Notes: generated from the sequence alone by a model not told the origin. A stretch of 64,000 bases of DNA from Chthonomonadales bacterium (GCA_027459625.1 DAIDHP010000004.1:62001-126000); one strand, 5' to 3'; counted from the stretch's first letter, positions 34,133-43,684 are shown. Made by a program: numbers and translations.

Positions 34133-34441
34133 ATGGCGAGCGCTCCTTATAACAAGTGGTTTGGTTGCCGAACCCTAAAGGCGGTTCCGTGTACATTTTA
34201 CTCCATGCAATCGTAAAACCCCCCCTATTGATGTCTGCAATCCTATCCGCGATCGTTAGTGAGCGGGTTTACTCGGTCAATCGGATTCAATTAAGCTGAT
34301 ATTGACGGATTAGTTCGACGCGTGTGGGTAAGTTATAAAATCCGTCGCTTGAAGTTACCCTATGCCATCCGTTCCCTTAGTTCCAACTCGCTTATGGCGC
34401 GAATGGCGTTTCACAAAAATCGATGCATGGTGCTGGCTATG
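34133..34441. other. Intergenic region upstream of the secreted glycosidase
   Basis: Between two minus-strand genes. It holds two overlapping inverted repeats near 34163-34187 (GGTT-gccg-AACC and GAACC-n8-GGTTC sharing AACC) and a TTTTAC/GTAAAA hairpin followed by a C7 run. These could be mutually exclusive leader structures of the glycosidase mRNA. No clear promoter or open frame was found. Confidence 0.35.
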
Positions 34442-35476
34442 TTAAGTCCGTTGACAAAAAATCTGCGACACGGCGTCCTCCACTTCCTGAATGGTGACGG
34501 CGTCAAGCGCAATGCGCATATCGGCGGGAACGCCTCGTTTGGCGGGGTCTCCATGCGTCAAGGTTTTGTGCTTTGAAGTGTCGTATCCCCAGCGTTTGGC
34601 TTTCGCAGGGGTGAATATCCCCACCGTCGGCGTTCCGAGCGCCACGGCTGCGTGCAGCATCCCTCCGTCATTGCCAATCCACAAATCGCATGCGGCGATC
34701 AAACCCAACGCTTGACGGAGATGGGTTTTCCCCGCGAATGATACGCACGGTTTTCGCATCATTATCTCCACGGACTTGGCGGAATTGATCTCCTCCTGGC
34801 TCCCCATCAGAATGACCCGTGCCTTTAGGTTTTCAATAAGCCAATCACCGACTCGCGCGTATTTGTACGCCCCCCATTCGCGTATTTCAGGATCATGCGC
34901 ACCGGAATGAATCGCTACTATCGGGCGTTTTCCGGGCGAGATCCCCACCGAGTTCAATCTACGGATTGCCTCCTCCTTTTCGGAGTTTGATAACCATAGC
35001 TCCGGGGTATTCATATCCCCAGGTGAATTTAGTCCGAGAATCGACAGCAGCGATTCTCTTTCAGGTATGTCCCAATTGTATGGTAAGCGATGTGTGAGCA
35101 ACGCTCCACGATGCTCCGTGTCGAATCCAACTCTTACGGGTATGCCAGCAAATTTCGCTATGAGTGCGGAACGAAACGATCTGTCCAGGAGATAAGCGAT
35201 GTCGAAATGAGAGCTTTTCAGTTTTGAAGCCAGGTTCAGGGAGGCTCCGAGACCTTTTACTTCGCTCTTTGCCAAAGCAATATACTCGGACACGTACGGG
35301 CATCCTTGCAACAGAATGGGGATCATCTCACCGCTTAACATGGCAACCTTTGAGTCCGTTAGATATCCGTTGAGAGCTCGAAGAAATGGGGTGGCTACGA
35401 TAGTATCCCCCATGTAACCCGCTTTGGTCACGACAAGCGCTTTTTGTATTTTGGATTTGTCGTATTCCTTGCTCAT
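34442..35476 (-). CDS. Glycosyltransferase family 9 (heptosyltransferase-like)
   Basis: A 344-residue GT-B enzyme of the ADP-heptose:LPS heptosyltransferase family. The N-terminal VVTKAGYMGDTIVATPFLRALN matches the GxxGDxxxxxP motif of WaaF/WaaC. In the C-terminal domain, IVAIHSGAHDPEIREWG and WIGNDGGMLHAAVALGTPTVGIF form the nucleotide-sugar site. It overlaps the end of the preceding GT9 gene by ATGA, so the two are translationally coupled. It probably adds a sugar, likely a heptose or other core residue, to lipid A-Kdo. I cannot say which. Confidence 0.85.
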   Translation of the reverse strand: MSKEYDKSKIQKALVVTKAGYMGDTIVATPFLRALNGYLTDSKVAMLSGEMIPILLQGCPYVSEYIALAKSEVKGLGASLNLASKLKSSHFDIAYLLDRSFRSALIAKFAGIPVRVGFDTEHRGALLTHRLPYNWDIPERESLLSILGLNSPGDMNTPELWLSNSEKEEAIRRLNSVGISPGKRPIVAIHSGAHDPEIREWGAYKYARVGDWLIENLKARVILMGSQEEINSAKSVEIMMRKPCVSFAGKTHLRQALGLIAACDLWIGNDGGMLHAAVALGTPTVGIFTPAKAKRWGYDTSKHKTLTHGDPAKRGVPADMRIALDAVTIQEVEDAVSQIFCQRT

Positions 35477-36612
35477 CGATGTTCGATACCTTTATCCTCC
35501 AACAGCTTGATCGCTTTTGCGACCACCTCCTCTACGGTAATGGACGCGATGCAGGCGGGAGGCGGGGAGAGGCATTTCTGTTTGCTGTTAATCGGAGCGG
35601 TTTCGTGAAATCTCCGGCACGCCTCCTTGCACATTTCTCGATGATGGATTACATTTTGAAATTGACCGTAAGGTGCCAGTCTATCCGGATTGCTTCTGCC
35701 GAACAACGAAATGACCGGTGTCCCCAATGCCGCCGCCACATGAGCGGAACCTGTGTCCCCACAGAGATGGAGATGACAATGCTTCAGTATTGCCATCATT
35801 TGCTTCAAATTCGTCTTTCCCACTACGCTGGAGGGATTCCATTTTGTGCGGGAGAGTATACTCTTCTCCTCCTCGACATCCCCATTGCCACCGATGAGAA
35901 CAATCTGTAGACCTGTTTTCGAGGTGAAGGAGTCGATGAACGCGGAGAATTTTTCAGCACCCCAACCCTTATTTCCCCCGCCGCCTGAAGAGGGATTGAC
36001 AACCAGAAACGGATGCTTTAAATCCATACCCGCATGTTCAAGCAAATCCAGTGCTCTTTTTTCTTCGTCAGGCGGTATGGATAGTGGGAATTTTATTGTC
36101 GTGTTCTTGGCTCCGAGATACCTTGCCACGTCCATAAACTGATCCACGACGTGCACGCTTTCAGGTTGTCTCGGAATGCGTTGAAGAAGAAAAGGCGCCA
36201 ACTCGCGCAGCCAATCATATCCGTATCGATATTTCGCACCGGACGCCCATGCGATGAGCGCGCTCTTGCTTAGTCCTTGCAAGTCTATGACGGCGTCAAA
36301 ACGTCGCGCTCTCAATTCCTTTCGTATTTCCGCGAATAGCCTTGCGGATCCTATGCTCATTCTATTCTTACGCCAGTCGGCGGGAAGAGTGATCACCTCC
36401 TCCAGATAAGGATTGCCTTGGACTATGGGATCCGCCATTCGCTCCACCACCCAGCTTATTTTGAGGTGAGGATGGGTTTCCTTCAGAGCCGCGCTCACCG
36501 GCAAGGCGTGAACGACATCTCCAATGGAACTTAGTTTAACGATTAGAAGGTTCCGCACCTTGGACATATCCGGCGGGCTCTGCAAGTCTGGGATTGTCAT
36601 GGATACGCTCAT
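35473..36612 (-). CDS. Glycosyltransferase family 9 (heptosyltransferase-like)
   Basis: A 379-residue second GT9 enzyme. NLLIVKLSSIGDVVHALPVSAAL is a textbook WaaC/WaaF N-terminus, and LVVNPSSGGGGNKGWGAEKFS and HLCGDTGSAHVAAALGTPVISLFG are the C-terminal sugar-nucleotide motifs. Two Cys-rich positions near the end (MCKEACRRFHETAPINSKQKC) are also seen in heptosyltransferase relatives. I start at ATG 36612, whose ATGA overlaps the acyltransferase stop; 36567 is a later alternative. With the next gene it suggests a core of at least two added sugars. Confidence 0.88.
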   Translation of the reverse strand: MSVSMTIPDLQSPPDMSKVRNLLIVKLSSIGDVVHALPVSAALKETHPHLKISWVVERMADPIVQGNPYLEEVITLPADWRKNRMSIGSARLFAEIRKELRARRFDAVIDLQGLSKSALIAWASGAKYRYGYDWLRELAPFLLQRIPRQPESVHVVDQFMDVARYLGAKNTTIKFPLSIPPDEEKRALDLLEHAGMDLKHPFLVVNPSSGGGGNKGWGAEKFSAFIDSFTSKTGLQIVLIGGNGDVEEEKSILSRTKWNPSSVVGKTNLKQMMAILKHCHLHLCGDTGSAHVAAALGTPVISLFGRSNPDRLAPYGQFQNVIHHREMCKEACRRFHETAPINSKQKCLSPPPACIASITVEEVVAKAIKLLEDKGIEHR

Positions 36613-37529
36613 TTCGTAGCTTCGTTCGTCGGAGTGACACCGATATTCGAGGATTTCCATCGGTTATGGAACCACAGCCATTGTTCGGGATGCTCTCGTA
36701 TCATCTCCTCAAGTTTCGCATTAATCTCAGTGGTAATACGAATGATATCCGCTTTTTCATCCCCCGTGGATTCCGGAAGAAGCGAGCCAAATGATTGGTA
36801 GCGATAAAACCCCGGTTTCGTACGATATCCGGCGAAAAAGAGTATTGGAGCGGACATTTTCAATGATATCCGCGCAGGTCCGTCAGCCGTGCCTGTCATG
36901 TGTCCGAAAAAGGGAACGAATACGTCCGATGCGTTCTGATCGCAAATGATCGCGATTATCTGGTTCCGCTTAAGAGCTTGCAGGATGGACTTGATGGAAC
37001 CGCGAATCGAGATCGGCGTGATTCCATTTTTTCTTCGCAAATCGTTCATAATCTCAGTGGTCCCTTGGTCCCTTGCTTCTCTCATCAGGGCGTAAAGATC
37101 ATGGTGACGCAGTTCAAGCCATTTCGCTCCAAGCTCGAAATTGCCCAGATGACCTGTTAGCATTAGGCATCCCTTATTCATCTTCAAAAGGTGAGTGAGG
37201 TCGTCGTAAAGTTGCATCTCTATACGCTCCTCCACTTCCTCAGGCGGAATTTGGGAGGATTTGATGCTCTCCACCGCAAACATGCCAAACTGACGAAACG
37301 ATTCCTTGGCAATGCGTATTTTTTCCTCCTGTGACTTCGTATCTCCGTAGGCGATGTCCAAATTCCTCAGAGCGATTCGGTAACGTTTCTTTGACGTAAT
37401 ACGCATCAGGTTTCCAAAGAACCTGCCAATGGCGAGACTGGAATTATAAGGGACAAGTCGCAGGATCAACATCAGTCCCCGCAAAAACCCTCTGCCTATC
37501 GCCCTTAAGATCGCTTTTCGACGTTCCAT
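36609..37529 (-). CDS. lpxL: Lipid A late acyltransferase (LpxL/HtrB family)
   Basis: A 306-residue membrane-associated acyltransferase that adds a secondary acyl chain to lipid A precursors. The active-site HX4E motif is in MLTGHLGNFELGAKWL (about 122-137), and an N-terminal hydrophobic segment anchors it. Downstream, IAIICDQNASDVFVPFFGH is a family block. It overlaps lpxK by 25 nt upstream and the GT9 gene by 4 nt downstream, so it is in one operon. Whether it acts as LpxL or LpxM cannot be told. Confidence 0.86.
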   Translation of the reverse strand: MERRKAILRAIGRGFLRGLMLILRLVPYNSSLAIGRFFGNLMRITSKKRYRIALRNLDIAYGDTKSQEEKIRIAKESFRQFGMFAVESIKSSQIPPEEVEERIEMQLYDDLTHLLKMNKGCLMLTGHLGNFELGAKWLELRHHDLYALMREARDQGTTEIMNDLRRKNGITPISIRGSIKSILQALKRNQIIAIICDQNASDVFVPFFGHMTGTADGPARISLKMSAPILFFAGYRTKPGFYRYQSFGSLLPESTGDEKADIIRITTEINAKLEEMIREHPEQWLWFHNRWKSSNIGVTPTNEATK

Positions 37530-38632
37530 GATTCCCGTTTTCCATTCACTGTTTTTCTAATCATAGCAAAGAAACCGTCCTCGTCATCAAGTATCTGCCG
37601 CACGATAAGCGCGTAAAACGGAAGGGGTCGCGAAATTGGCGGGAGCTTGACAGCATCCTTCTCCGATACGACTATACACTCTGCGCCGTTGTTCTCCGCT
37701 TCCATCATCAGCTTTTGCAAATCACCCATTTTTGGCTCTTGATGGTCCGCCAAGCGCAAGGAAGCCTTGTTGATCGCACCCTCACGGTTCAGTTGCTCCT
37801 CGAAATTGTCAGGATTGCCAAGAGCGCAGAAGCTTGCGATATGCCTGCCTGATAACCATGCGGAGGGGAGAGCGTGGGAACCGTCCAGCGCTCTCAAGCA
37901 CTCGACCTGATAGCATGCCGTGTATATTTTCGTGCGATGAGTAATCCCTATAATTCGTTTCCGAAGGCGGTCCAACTCATCGGTCGACACCTTGTCCGCG
38001 TTTGTTATCACCACGCACTGGGCGCGTCGAAGATGCGACGGAGGTTCTCGAAGCAGACCTAAGGGAAACACGTTTCCGTTCCCGAATGGATTGGTGGCAT
38101 CCACCAAGGCGATCTCCAAATCCCGGTATAATTGATAATACTGCATGCCATCATCCAATACAATCGCCTTAGGGTGGAACTCCTCCCACGCCATCATCCC
38201 CGTTCGCCTTCGATCCCTTCCCACCAGCACTGGGGTGTTCCAAAGCAGCGAAGCCAAAAGGTGCGCCTCGTCTCCCGCTTTACGAGCGTTTAGAAAGATA
38301 CGCTCCCCATTGGAAACAATCGCGGCGTCGTTCTCGTTTTCTCCCAGATACCCTCTGTTGAGCACGCATGTTTTGATCTGGTTGTCGATGAGATATTCGC
38401 ATATCCGGATGGTTATGGAGGTTTTGCCGGTTCCGCCCACGCTGATGTTCCCGATGCTTATCACAGTACAGGGAAGTCGATACTGTTTTCGCAATCCCAA
38501 ACGATAAGGCGCCAAATATGTTTTAAGCCCCGCTGCATAGAGATAAGAGAGGGGTTTTAGGGCTCCTTTGACAAGCAACGCATCTATTCCCTTGCGTTCG
38601 CCTTTTATGATGGATAGAAGATAGTCTTTCAT
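37505..38632 (-). CDS. lpxK: Tetraacyldisaccharide 4'-kinase
   Basis: A 375-residue kinase that phosphorylates the 4' position of lipid A disaccharide at the inner membrane. Walker A is SVGGTGKTS inside VISIGNISVGGTGKTSITIRI (about 56-76), and VLDDGMQYYQLYRDLEIALVD is the conserved active-site segment. It lies between kdtA and the acyltransferase, in pathway order. Length is slightly above the E. coli enzyme. Firm identification. Confidence 0.93.
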   Translation of the reverse strand: MKDYLLSIIKGERKGIDALLVKGALKPLSYLYAAGLKTYLAPYRLGLRKQYRLPCTVISIGNISVGGTGKTSITIRICEYLIDNQIKTCVLNRGYLGENENDAAIVSNGERIFLNARKAGDEAHLLASLLWNTPVLVGRDRRRTGMMAWEEFHPKAIVLDDGMQYYQLYRDLEIALVDATNPFGNGNVFPLGLLREPPSHLRRAQCVVITNADKVSTDELDRLRKRIIGITHRTKIYTACYQVECLRALDGSHALPSAWLSGRHIASFCALGNPDNFEEQLNREGAINKASLRLADHQEPKMGDLQKLMMEAENNGAECIVVSEKDAVKLPPISRPLPFYALIVRQILDDEDGFFAMIRKTVNGKRESWNVEKRS

Positions 38633-38663
38633 ATGGTATGTTGGAATGACCGTCCGTATTTCT

Positions 38664-39842
38664 TCATTGCCGTGCCGAATTGGTTATGTTGAGCAGTTCC
38701 GCCATTGTTTGCGCGTATCTTTGCGATGCTCCTCGGTTTTTTCGAATGAGAGCGGGACCGTCGACCCTTATGCGGGTTTTTAACTCATTGTCACGAATTA
38801 TGTTCATTGCTTTCGAATAGAGATCATTCGCGTCTCGCACTTCCCAGCCAGTTTCGGATGACTTCATCATCGCCACGATATCCCTGAAATTCGTCATGTA
38901 AGGCCCGAAGAGTGTCGGCGTGCCTTGTGCCAAGGGCTGAAGGGGCGATTGCCCTCCGCCTGGAGGCAGCATGCTATTTCCCACAAACGCCACATCCGCC
39001 AGCGCGTACACATTCACCAGTTCCCCGAAACTGTTCAGGATAATCTGCGTCGGTGGATGGGTGATCTCCTTCAATTCGGATCTCATGACCGGCTCCAGCC
39101 CTCTTGAACGCATGGCGGCGGCGATCTCCTCTGATCTCTCGATGTGTCTTGGAGCGTGAATTAACACCAAATCCGGTATCTCTTTCAACAACCGTGTGTA
39201 TGCGTCCAGAATGCAACTCTCCTCCTCCGGCGTGCGCGTGCTTCCAACCACCCATACAGGCGCACCGGGAGGCAGACGGAATTCGCACATCAGATCCCTG
39301 CGCCGCTCTTCATTCAATGGTTCGGATATCTGGTCGAATTTGGCGTTGCCAGCCACCTGCGTACTCCCTTGACAAGCCCCCAGCTCCATATATCGCGCCA
39401 AGTCCGTTTCCGTTTGCACGAGTATGCGGTCGAAATGGGAAAGTGACCATCGTATGAACCGTTTGAAGCGGCGATACCTCGGCAGGCTTTTATCCGATAT
39501 CCTACCATTAATCAGACATATCCTTGCGCCGCTTGAGCGCGTAAGATATAACAGGTTCGGCCATATCTCCGTCTCCAGAATGACAAGTTCGTCCGGTTTT
39601 ATGGCTTCGATAAACCGCTTCACCGCGAATGGGAGATCAAACGGAGCGTAGAGCGCCTCCGTGAGAAGCTTGCCCTTCAATTTTTGCGCCACCTCGAATC
39701 CGCCCGGGGTTATTACGCTCATTACGATCTCATCCTCCGGGTGCAGTTCCTTGTACGCCTTGATTACCGGCTCCGACGCCATTACCTCGCCCACCGAGGC
39801 GGCGTGTATCCAGATTCTCTTACGGGTATCGCTTTTCGGCAT
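38664..39842 (-). CDS. kdtA: Kdo transferase WaaA/KdtA (N-terminus probably mis-started or broken)
   Basis: From the first available ATG the protein is 392 residues. HAASVGEVMASEPVI holds the catalytic Glu; GSTRTPEEESCI and GNSMLPPGGGQSPLQPLAQG are the CMP-Kdo motifs. The usual N-terminal membrane anchor is missing from this frame, yet the 42 codons upstream (to 39966) read in frame as IYYLYNTLLILLSPALAIHL and then LVLRLFAGKSREGWRQRWG, a perfect KdtA anchor. No ATG, GTG or TTG exists there. An ATG with a ribosome site at 39997 is out of frame because of a 26-bp insertion. It may be a frameshifted gene, or one using a rare start codon. It transfers Kdo to lipid IVA. Confidence 0.88.
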   Translation of the reverse strand: MPKSDTRKRIWIHAASVGEVMASEPVIKAYKELHPEDEIVMSVITPGGFEVAQKLKGKLLTEALYAPFDLPFAVKRFIEAIKPDELVILETEIWPNLLYLTRSSGARICLINGRISDKSLPRYRRFKRFIRWSLSHFDRILVQTETDLARYMELGACQGSTQVAGNAKFDQISEPLNEERRRDLMCEFRLPPGAPVWVVGSTRTPEEESCILDAYTRLLKEIPDLVLIHAPRHIERSEEIAAAMRSRGLEPVMRSELKEITHPPTQIILNSFGELVNVYALADVAFVGNSMLPPGGGQSPLQPLAQGTPTLFGPYMTNFRDIVAMMKSSETGWEVRDANDLYSKAMNIIRDNELKTRIRVDGPALIRKNRGASQRYAQTMAELLNITNSARQ

Positions 39843-39962
39843 AGTCGGGATATCGCCCCATCGTTGTCGCCAGCCCTCTCGGGATTTGCCTGCAAAAAGA
39901 CGTAGGACGAGGTGGATCGCAAGCGCCGGGGAGAGAAGTATCAGTAATGTGTTGTATAGATA

Positions 39963-40012
39963 ATAGATCGCCGAGTGCCTCTTGAAGGATAGATCATGTA
40001 ATAGTTACCTCT
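39963..40012. repeat. Imperfect tandem duplication at the kdtA 5' end
   Basis: ATAGATC occurs at 39963-39969 and again at 39989-39995, exactly 26 bp apart, and CCTCT (ribosome-site complement) at 39978-39982 and 40008-40012. On the minus strand each unit is AGAGG followed by GATCTAT. Removing 26 bp joins the ATG at 39997 to the in-frame kdtA anchor, giving MIYYLYNTLL. Confidence 0.65.
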
Positions 40013-40063
40013 TTTATGATACCCGTTTACGACTTTCACTAAGAGAATGCCGGGGAAGCTGGA

Positions 40064-40210
40064 ATGGTGCGCTTGGGTTCATTCTTCGTGGATGTCACGC
40101 TCATGAAGAAATGCATGCGAGCTTCCATGCCTCCTCGTGAGGTTTTCGCGGCTTTGGAGGACATGAAACAAGTGGGGGAAGTGGAGGTTGTTATCCAGAC
40201 TGTAGTTTAA
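40064..40210 (+). CDS. Small open frame, 48 residues, unknown
   Basis: An open frame below usual gene-finding length, in the 327-bp gap between kdtA and the phosphoesterase gene. It begins with MVRLGSFFVDVTLMKK and ends with EVEVVIQTVV. Upstream GGGGAAG gives a weak ribosome site, and an in-frame stop (TAA at 40040) bounds it. Codon choice looks like that of neighbouring genes, with G/C-rich third positions. It might be a genuine small protein, a remnant, or chance. No family recognised. Confidence 0.3.
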   Translation: MVRLGSFFVDVTLMKKCMRASMPPREVFAALEDMKQVGEVEVVIQTVV

Positions 40211-40324
40211 TACGTTTTCACATCCCTTACTCGCGCCGTTCCTCAAACCATGTTTTGACTATTTTCCAGGTTTTCGTTCATGATGTAATCGGAGTGGGAA
40301 AATTCAGGGTGGGGAGGACTTCCC

Positions 40325-43300
40325 ATGAATGTATCATGTATCCATACGATTCAATGGAGGGTATCCATGTTTTTGAGTATGTCTCAGTGTAATCGCGGAA
40401 GGTGTCAAAACGCGATTCATCTTGTCATAGCCTTCATTGGCGCATGCGTTCTGTTGCGCACTTCCACTGCGTATTCGCAGAACTTGTCCAGCCGCAACTG
40501 GGGCGAAATAACTGCGCCGACATACGGCATGGTCCAAAAAGGGCTCTTCCACGGCGCGGAGCTTTTCGCAGGACCCAACCAGTTCGACGGGAACTATTTC
40601 CACGGCGTTCTGCCCAATGGCAAGATAGTCAAGCCTGCAGGGGTTACGGTTCAAGTAGGCATGAATCCGCTTGGAGTCGCCTTGACTCCCGACGGAAAGT
40701 ATCTCGTCACTAGCAACGACGATGAGAGGGGGTTTGGATATCCCCCGCACTCCTCGCCCGTGGTTATGCCAAGTCTCATTAACCCGGTCAATGAGGGATA
40801 CTATTCACTAAGCGTTATTCGTACCTCCGATATGCATGTTATTTCGCAAATAAATACCGACGGACGATACTTTATCGGCTTGCAGATCACAGGCGGTGGA
40901 CCCTATACGATTTGGGCGTCCGGGGGAGGGGATAACGATGTCAAAATCTACGATCTTTCCACCTCAGGGGAAATCATCAAACTGCACTCGGCGATTTCGA
41001 CAAAACCAATTCTTCCTGCGAACTTGGGGTACGTTTCCCATTACACCCCCGCAGCCACATTCGGGGAGAGAGGGTCGAATGGATATCCGCCTCCTGTTCC
41101 CAGCGGATTCTCGCGGCCTGCCGTCAACCGAGATGGTTCCATCAGAAATCCCGGTGGCGCGGCTATCACCTTTCCCGCAGGCATAGCTCTAGGCGACAAC
41201 GGCAAATACCTTTATGTTGCGTGTGACGGGGATAACAGTATCGCTGTCATCGATACGAAAACCAGAACGGTAGTGGCGCGAAAGCCGGCGGGTTATTTCC
41301 CTTACGGCGTGTGCGTGAGCGAGAGCGGAAAATACGCAGCGGTTTCCAACTGGGGGGTCACAGCATATCGATTTAAGAATTCAAAATACGATTCGAACGG
41401 GGATTTAAGCGGATTGAAGCCAACACCAGGCAATAAACCTGCGGGTTTTTACGTGCCGATTACCGATGACAAGGGGAAATTCCCCAAAACATCCTCGGTT
41501 TCGATTTATCACATCTCCTCGGTTGCCGGCAAACTCATTCAACCAACTGGAGCCGTGTATCTGGGGCGTCCATTGGATAGCGAAAAAATAGTCGGAGGGA
41601 CTCATCCTTCGGCGATGTCTTTGGTGGGGAAGCCCGGGAATGAGATATTGTATGTTTTGCGCACCAATGATGACAGCATCGCTCTCGTCCGAATACGGGA
41701 TGGGAAACGGATAGGATCGTTTAACCTCTCCCCGTTAAGAGGGAGATTTAATTCAGCCAGACCCATTTACGGGGCTTATCCCAACGCGATCGTGGAATCA
41801 CCGGATCATAAACGAGTCTACGTTGCGGAAGCAGGAATAAACGCGGTGGCCGTGCTGAATACTGTGAACCCCGAGCGCCCCATATTGGTGAGTTATATTC
41901 CGGCGGGTTGGTATCCCACGGCATTGGCGATAAGCAAAAACGGCAAGTATCTCTATATCGTGAATGCGAAGGGGATAGGGGAGGACCGAAACCATATCGA
42001 GGATAATCCCACCGCCACGGGGATCATGTCATTCTCCGATAGCAACTATATCTTTGGCACGGCGCAAAAAGTGGATTTGTCTCGAATCAAACCGTCCGGC
42101 GGTACGGTGCTGAACCTGAGTTACAGAGTTCACCCGAGAAAGAATCAAAAAATCGTCCCAATAGGATCTCACCCATCGAAAGTGATCACTCATGTATTTT
42201 TTATCATGCAGGAGAATAAGACTTTCGATTCCATGCTTGGTAACCAGAAACACTTTGGTCCCTACGCCAGCACCACCTTTAACAATCCTTTCGGGGAGCG
42301 ATTCCGAAAGGGGTGGGGGGATAATGCGAATGGTTCTCCCTTTGCGGATCCCCAATACACACCGGTGGCGCTTAATACTCAGCGTCTTGCGGACTCCTTT
42401 TCAACCGCCGTTAATTATTACTCGGATTCCGAGGAGAGCGATGCGGGACATCAGTTCTGCGCATCCGGAACCGCCTCAGATTACTCGGAAAAGACGCTGC
42501 TGGTGAAGTCTGGTCGTGGCTTGCTGGTGAATAAGAACTTCGAACCGGAGGATTATCCTGAATCCGGTTATATCTTCAATAACTCTGCCAGAAGCGGAGT
42601 TTCGTTCAAGGATTACGGCGATATGATCCGAATCGAGGGGACAGATACTGGTTCCAGCACACCCACTCGTATTAATGACCCCCTAAGCGGTAACGCAGGA
42701 GCCCCCCGTTTGAATGCGGAAGGCGGAGTAGCGCAGCCTTTGGAGGATGCAGGGGATGTCACCACCCCAACGCGGGGATTGGGGCAATCCTATTTCCTCG
42801 CGTTGCCCGGATTGGCTGTTCTTGGCGGAAGGAATCGTAACGGCGAGTTCAGATTGGATCGCAATTATCCCGGATATAACTTCAATATCTCCGATCAGAG
42901 AAGAGCATTGGAGTTTATACGCGATTACCGCCGAATGGAGAAGAGCGGAACCACACCGCAGTTCCTTTACATCTATCTGCCCGACGACCATACGGGAGGG
43001 GTGAGCGCACCCAACAGATCGAATGTCTTCACAAGGTCCCCGATGCAACAGGTGGCGGACGGGGATGTGGCTTTGGGCATGGTGGTGCAAGCGATTATGA
43101 AAAGCCCATTGTACTACAATCCCAAAACAGGGAAAGGGAGCGCCATATTCATCACCTACGATGACGCGCAAGCGACCTTGGATCACATCCATCAGCATCG
43201 GACCCCACTGATTCTGGTGAGTCCTTATGCGAAGCCGGGCTATCTTGCCAAGGAGCACTATAGCACTGCATCCATAGTCAAAACGGAGGAATTGCTGCTT

Positions 43301-43642
43301 GGCATGCCGCCGAATAACCTCGGAGATCTTTTCTCAACGGATTTACGGGATATGTTTCAGGATAGATACAACCACATCACCGCGAGCGATATCGCTTTTA
43401 CGCGGCGTATCTCCTACAAGCCGTCCAAGGAAGGCGAAAAAATATGGCGGCTTGCCTCCAAGTTGGATTGCGCGGAGCCGGATCAGGATAGCGAGAGGCT
43501 GGGTCGTTTGGCGCGTCTTTCCATAATGGCGGATAGGCTTCATTACAAGCAGAACGGTCCCTGGAGGGTAAGTTCTCGGGAGTATGTGTCGGAGCAGAAG
43601 GATTTGTATCAAATCGCACTGCAGGTGGTGAATAGCGATTAG
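40325..43642 (+). CDS. Secreted YVTN beta-propeller/phosphoesterase fusion
   Basis: A 1105-residue exported protein. The first half (about 80-590) is a seven-bladed YncE/YVTN-type propeller with blades such as KYLYVACDGDNSIAVIDTKT and KRVYVAEAGINAVAVLNTV. The second half (about 610-1000) is an alkaline-phosphatase-like phosphoesterase domain (acid phosphatase/phospholipase C family): VTHVFFIMQENKTFDSMLG, SDAGHQFCASG, YIYLPDDHTGG and FITYDDAQATLDHIHQHRTPLILVSPYA. It may cleave phosphate mono- or diesters in the periplasm. Two starts have good ribosome sites: ATG 40325 and ATG 40367; the later gives a shorter signal-peptide n-region. It is on the opposite strand from the surrounding LPS genes. 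Confidence 0.85.
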   Translation: MNVSCIHTIQWRVSMFLSMSQCNRGRCQNAIHLVIAFIGACVLLRTSTAYSQNLSSRNWGEITAPTYGMVQKGLFHGAELFAGPNQFDGNYFHGVLPNGKIVKPAGVTVQVGMNPLGVALTPDGKYLVTSNDDERGFGYPPHSSPVVMPSLINPVNEGYYSLSVIRTSDMHVISQINTDGRYFIGLQITGGGPYTIWASGGGDNDVKIYDLSTSGEIIKLHSAISTKPILPANLGYVSHYTPAATFGERGSNGYPPPVPSGFSRPAVNRDGSIRNPGGAAITFPAGIALGDNGKYLYVACDGDNSIAVIDTKTRTVVARKPAGYFPYGVCVSESGKYAAVSNWGVTAYRFKNSKYDSNGDLSGLKPTPGNKPAGFYVPITDDKGKFPKTSSVSIYHISSVAGKLIQPTGAVYLGRPLDSEKIVGGTHPSAMSLVGKPGNEILYVLRTNDDSIALVRIRDGKRIGSFNLSPLRGRFNSARPIYGAYPNAIVESPDHKRVYVAEAGINAVAVLNTVNPERPILVSYIPAGWYPTALAISKNGKYLYIVNAKGIGEDRNHIEDNPTATGIMSFSDSNYIFGTAQKVDLSRIKPSGGTVLNLSYRVHPRKNQKIVPIGSHPSKVITHVFFIMQENKTFDSMLGNQKHFGPYASTTFNNPFGERFRKGWGDNANGSPFADPQYTPVALNTQRLADSFSTAVNYYSDSEESDAGHQFCASGTASDYSEKTLLVKSGRGLLVNKNFEPEDYPESGYIFNNSARSGVSFKDYGDMIRIEGTDTGSSTPTRINDPLSGNAGAPRLNAEGGVAQPLEDAGDVTTPTRGLGQSYFLALPGLAVLGGRNRNGEFRLDRNYPGYNFNISDQRRALEFIRDYRRMEKSGTTPQFLYIYLPDDHTGGVSAPNRSNVFTRSPMQQVADGDVALGMVVQAIMKSPLYYNPKTGKGSAIFITYDDAQATLDHIHQHRTPLILVSPYAKPGYLAKEHYSTASIVKTEELLLGMPPNNLGDLFSTDLRDMFQDRYNHITASDIAFTRRISYKPSKEGEKIWRLASKLDCAEPDQDSERLGRLARLSIMADRLHYKQNGPWRVSSREYVSEQKDLYQIALQVVNSD

Positions 43643-43684
43643 TTAGCGTAAAAAGCCAGCCCCTGCGGCGCCGGCGTAAAACCT

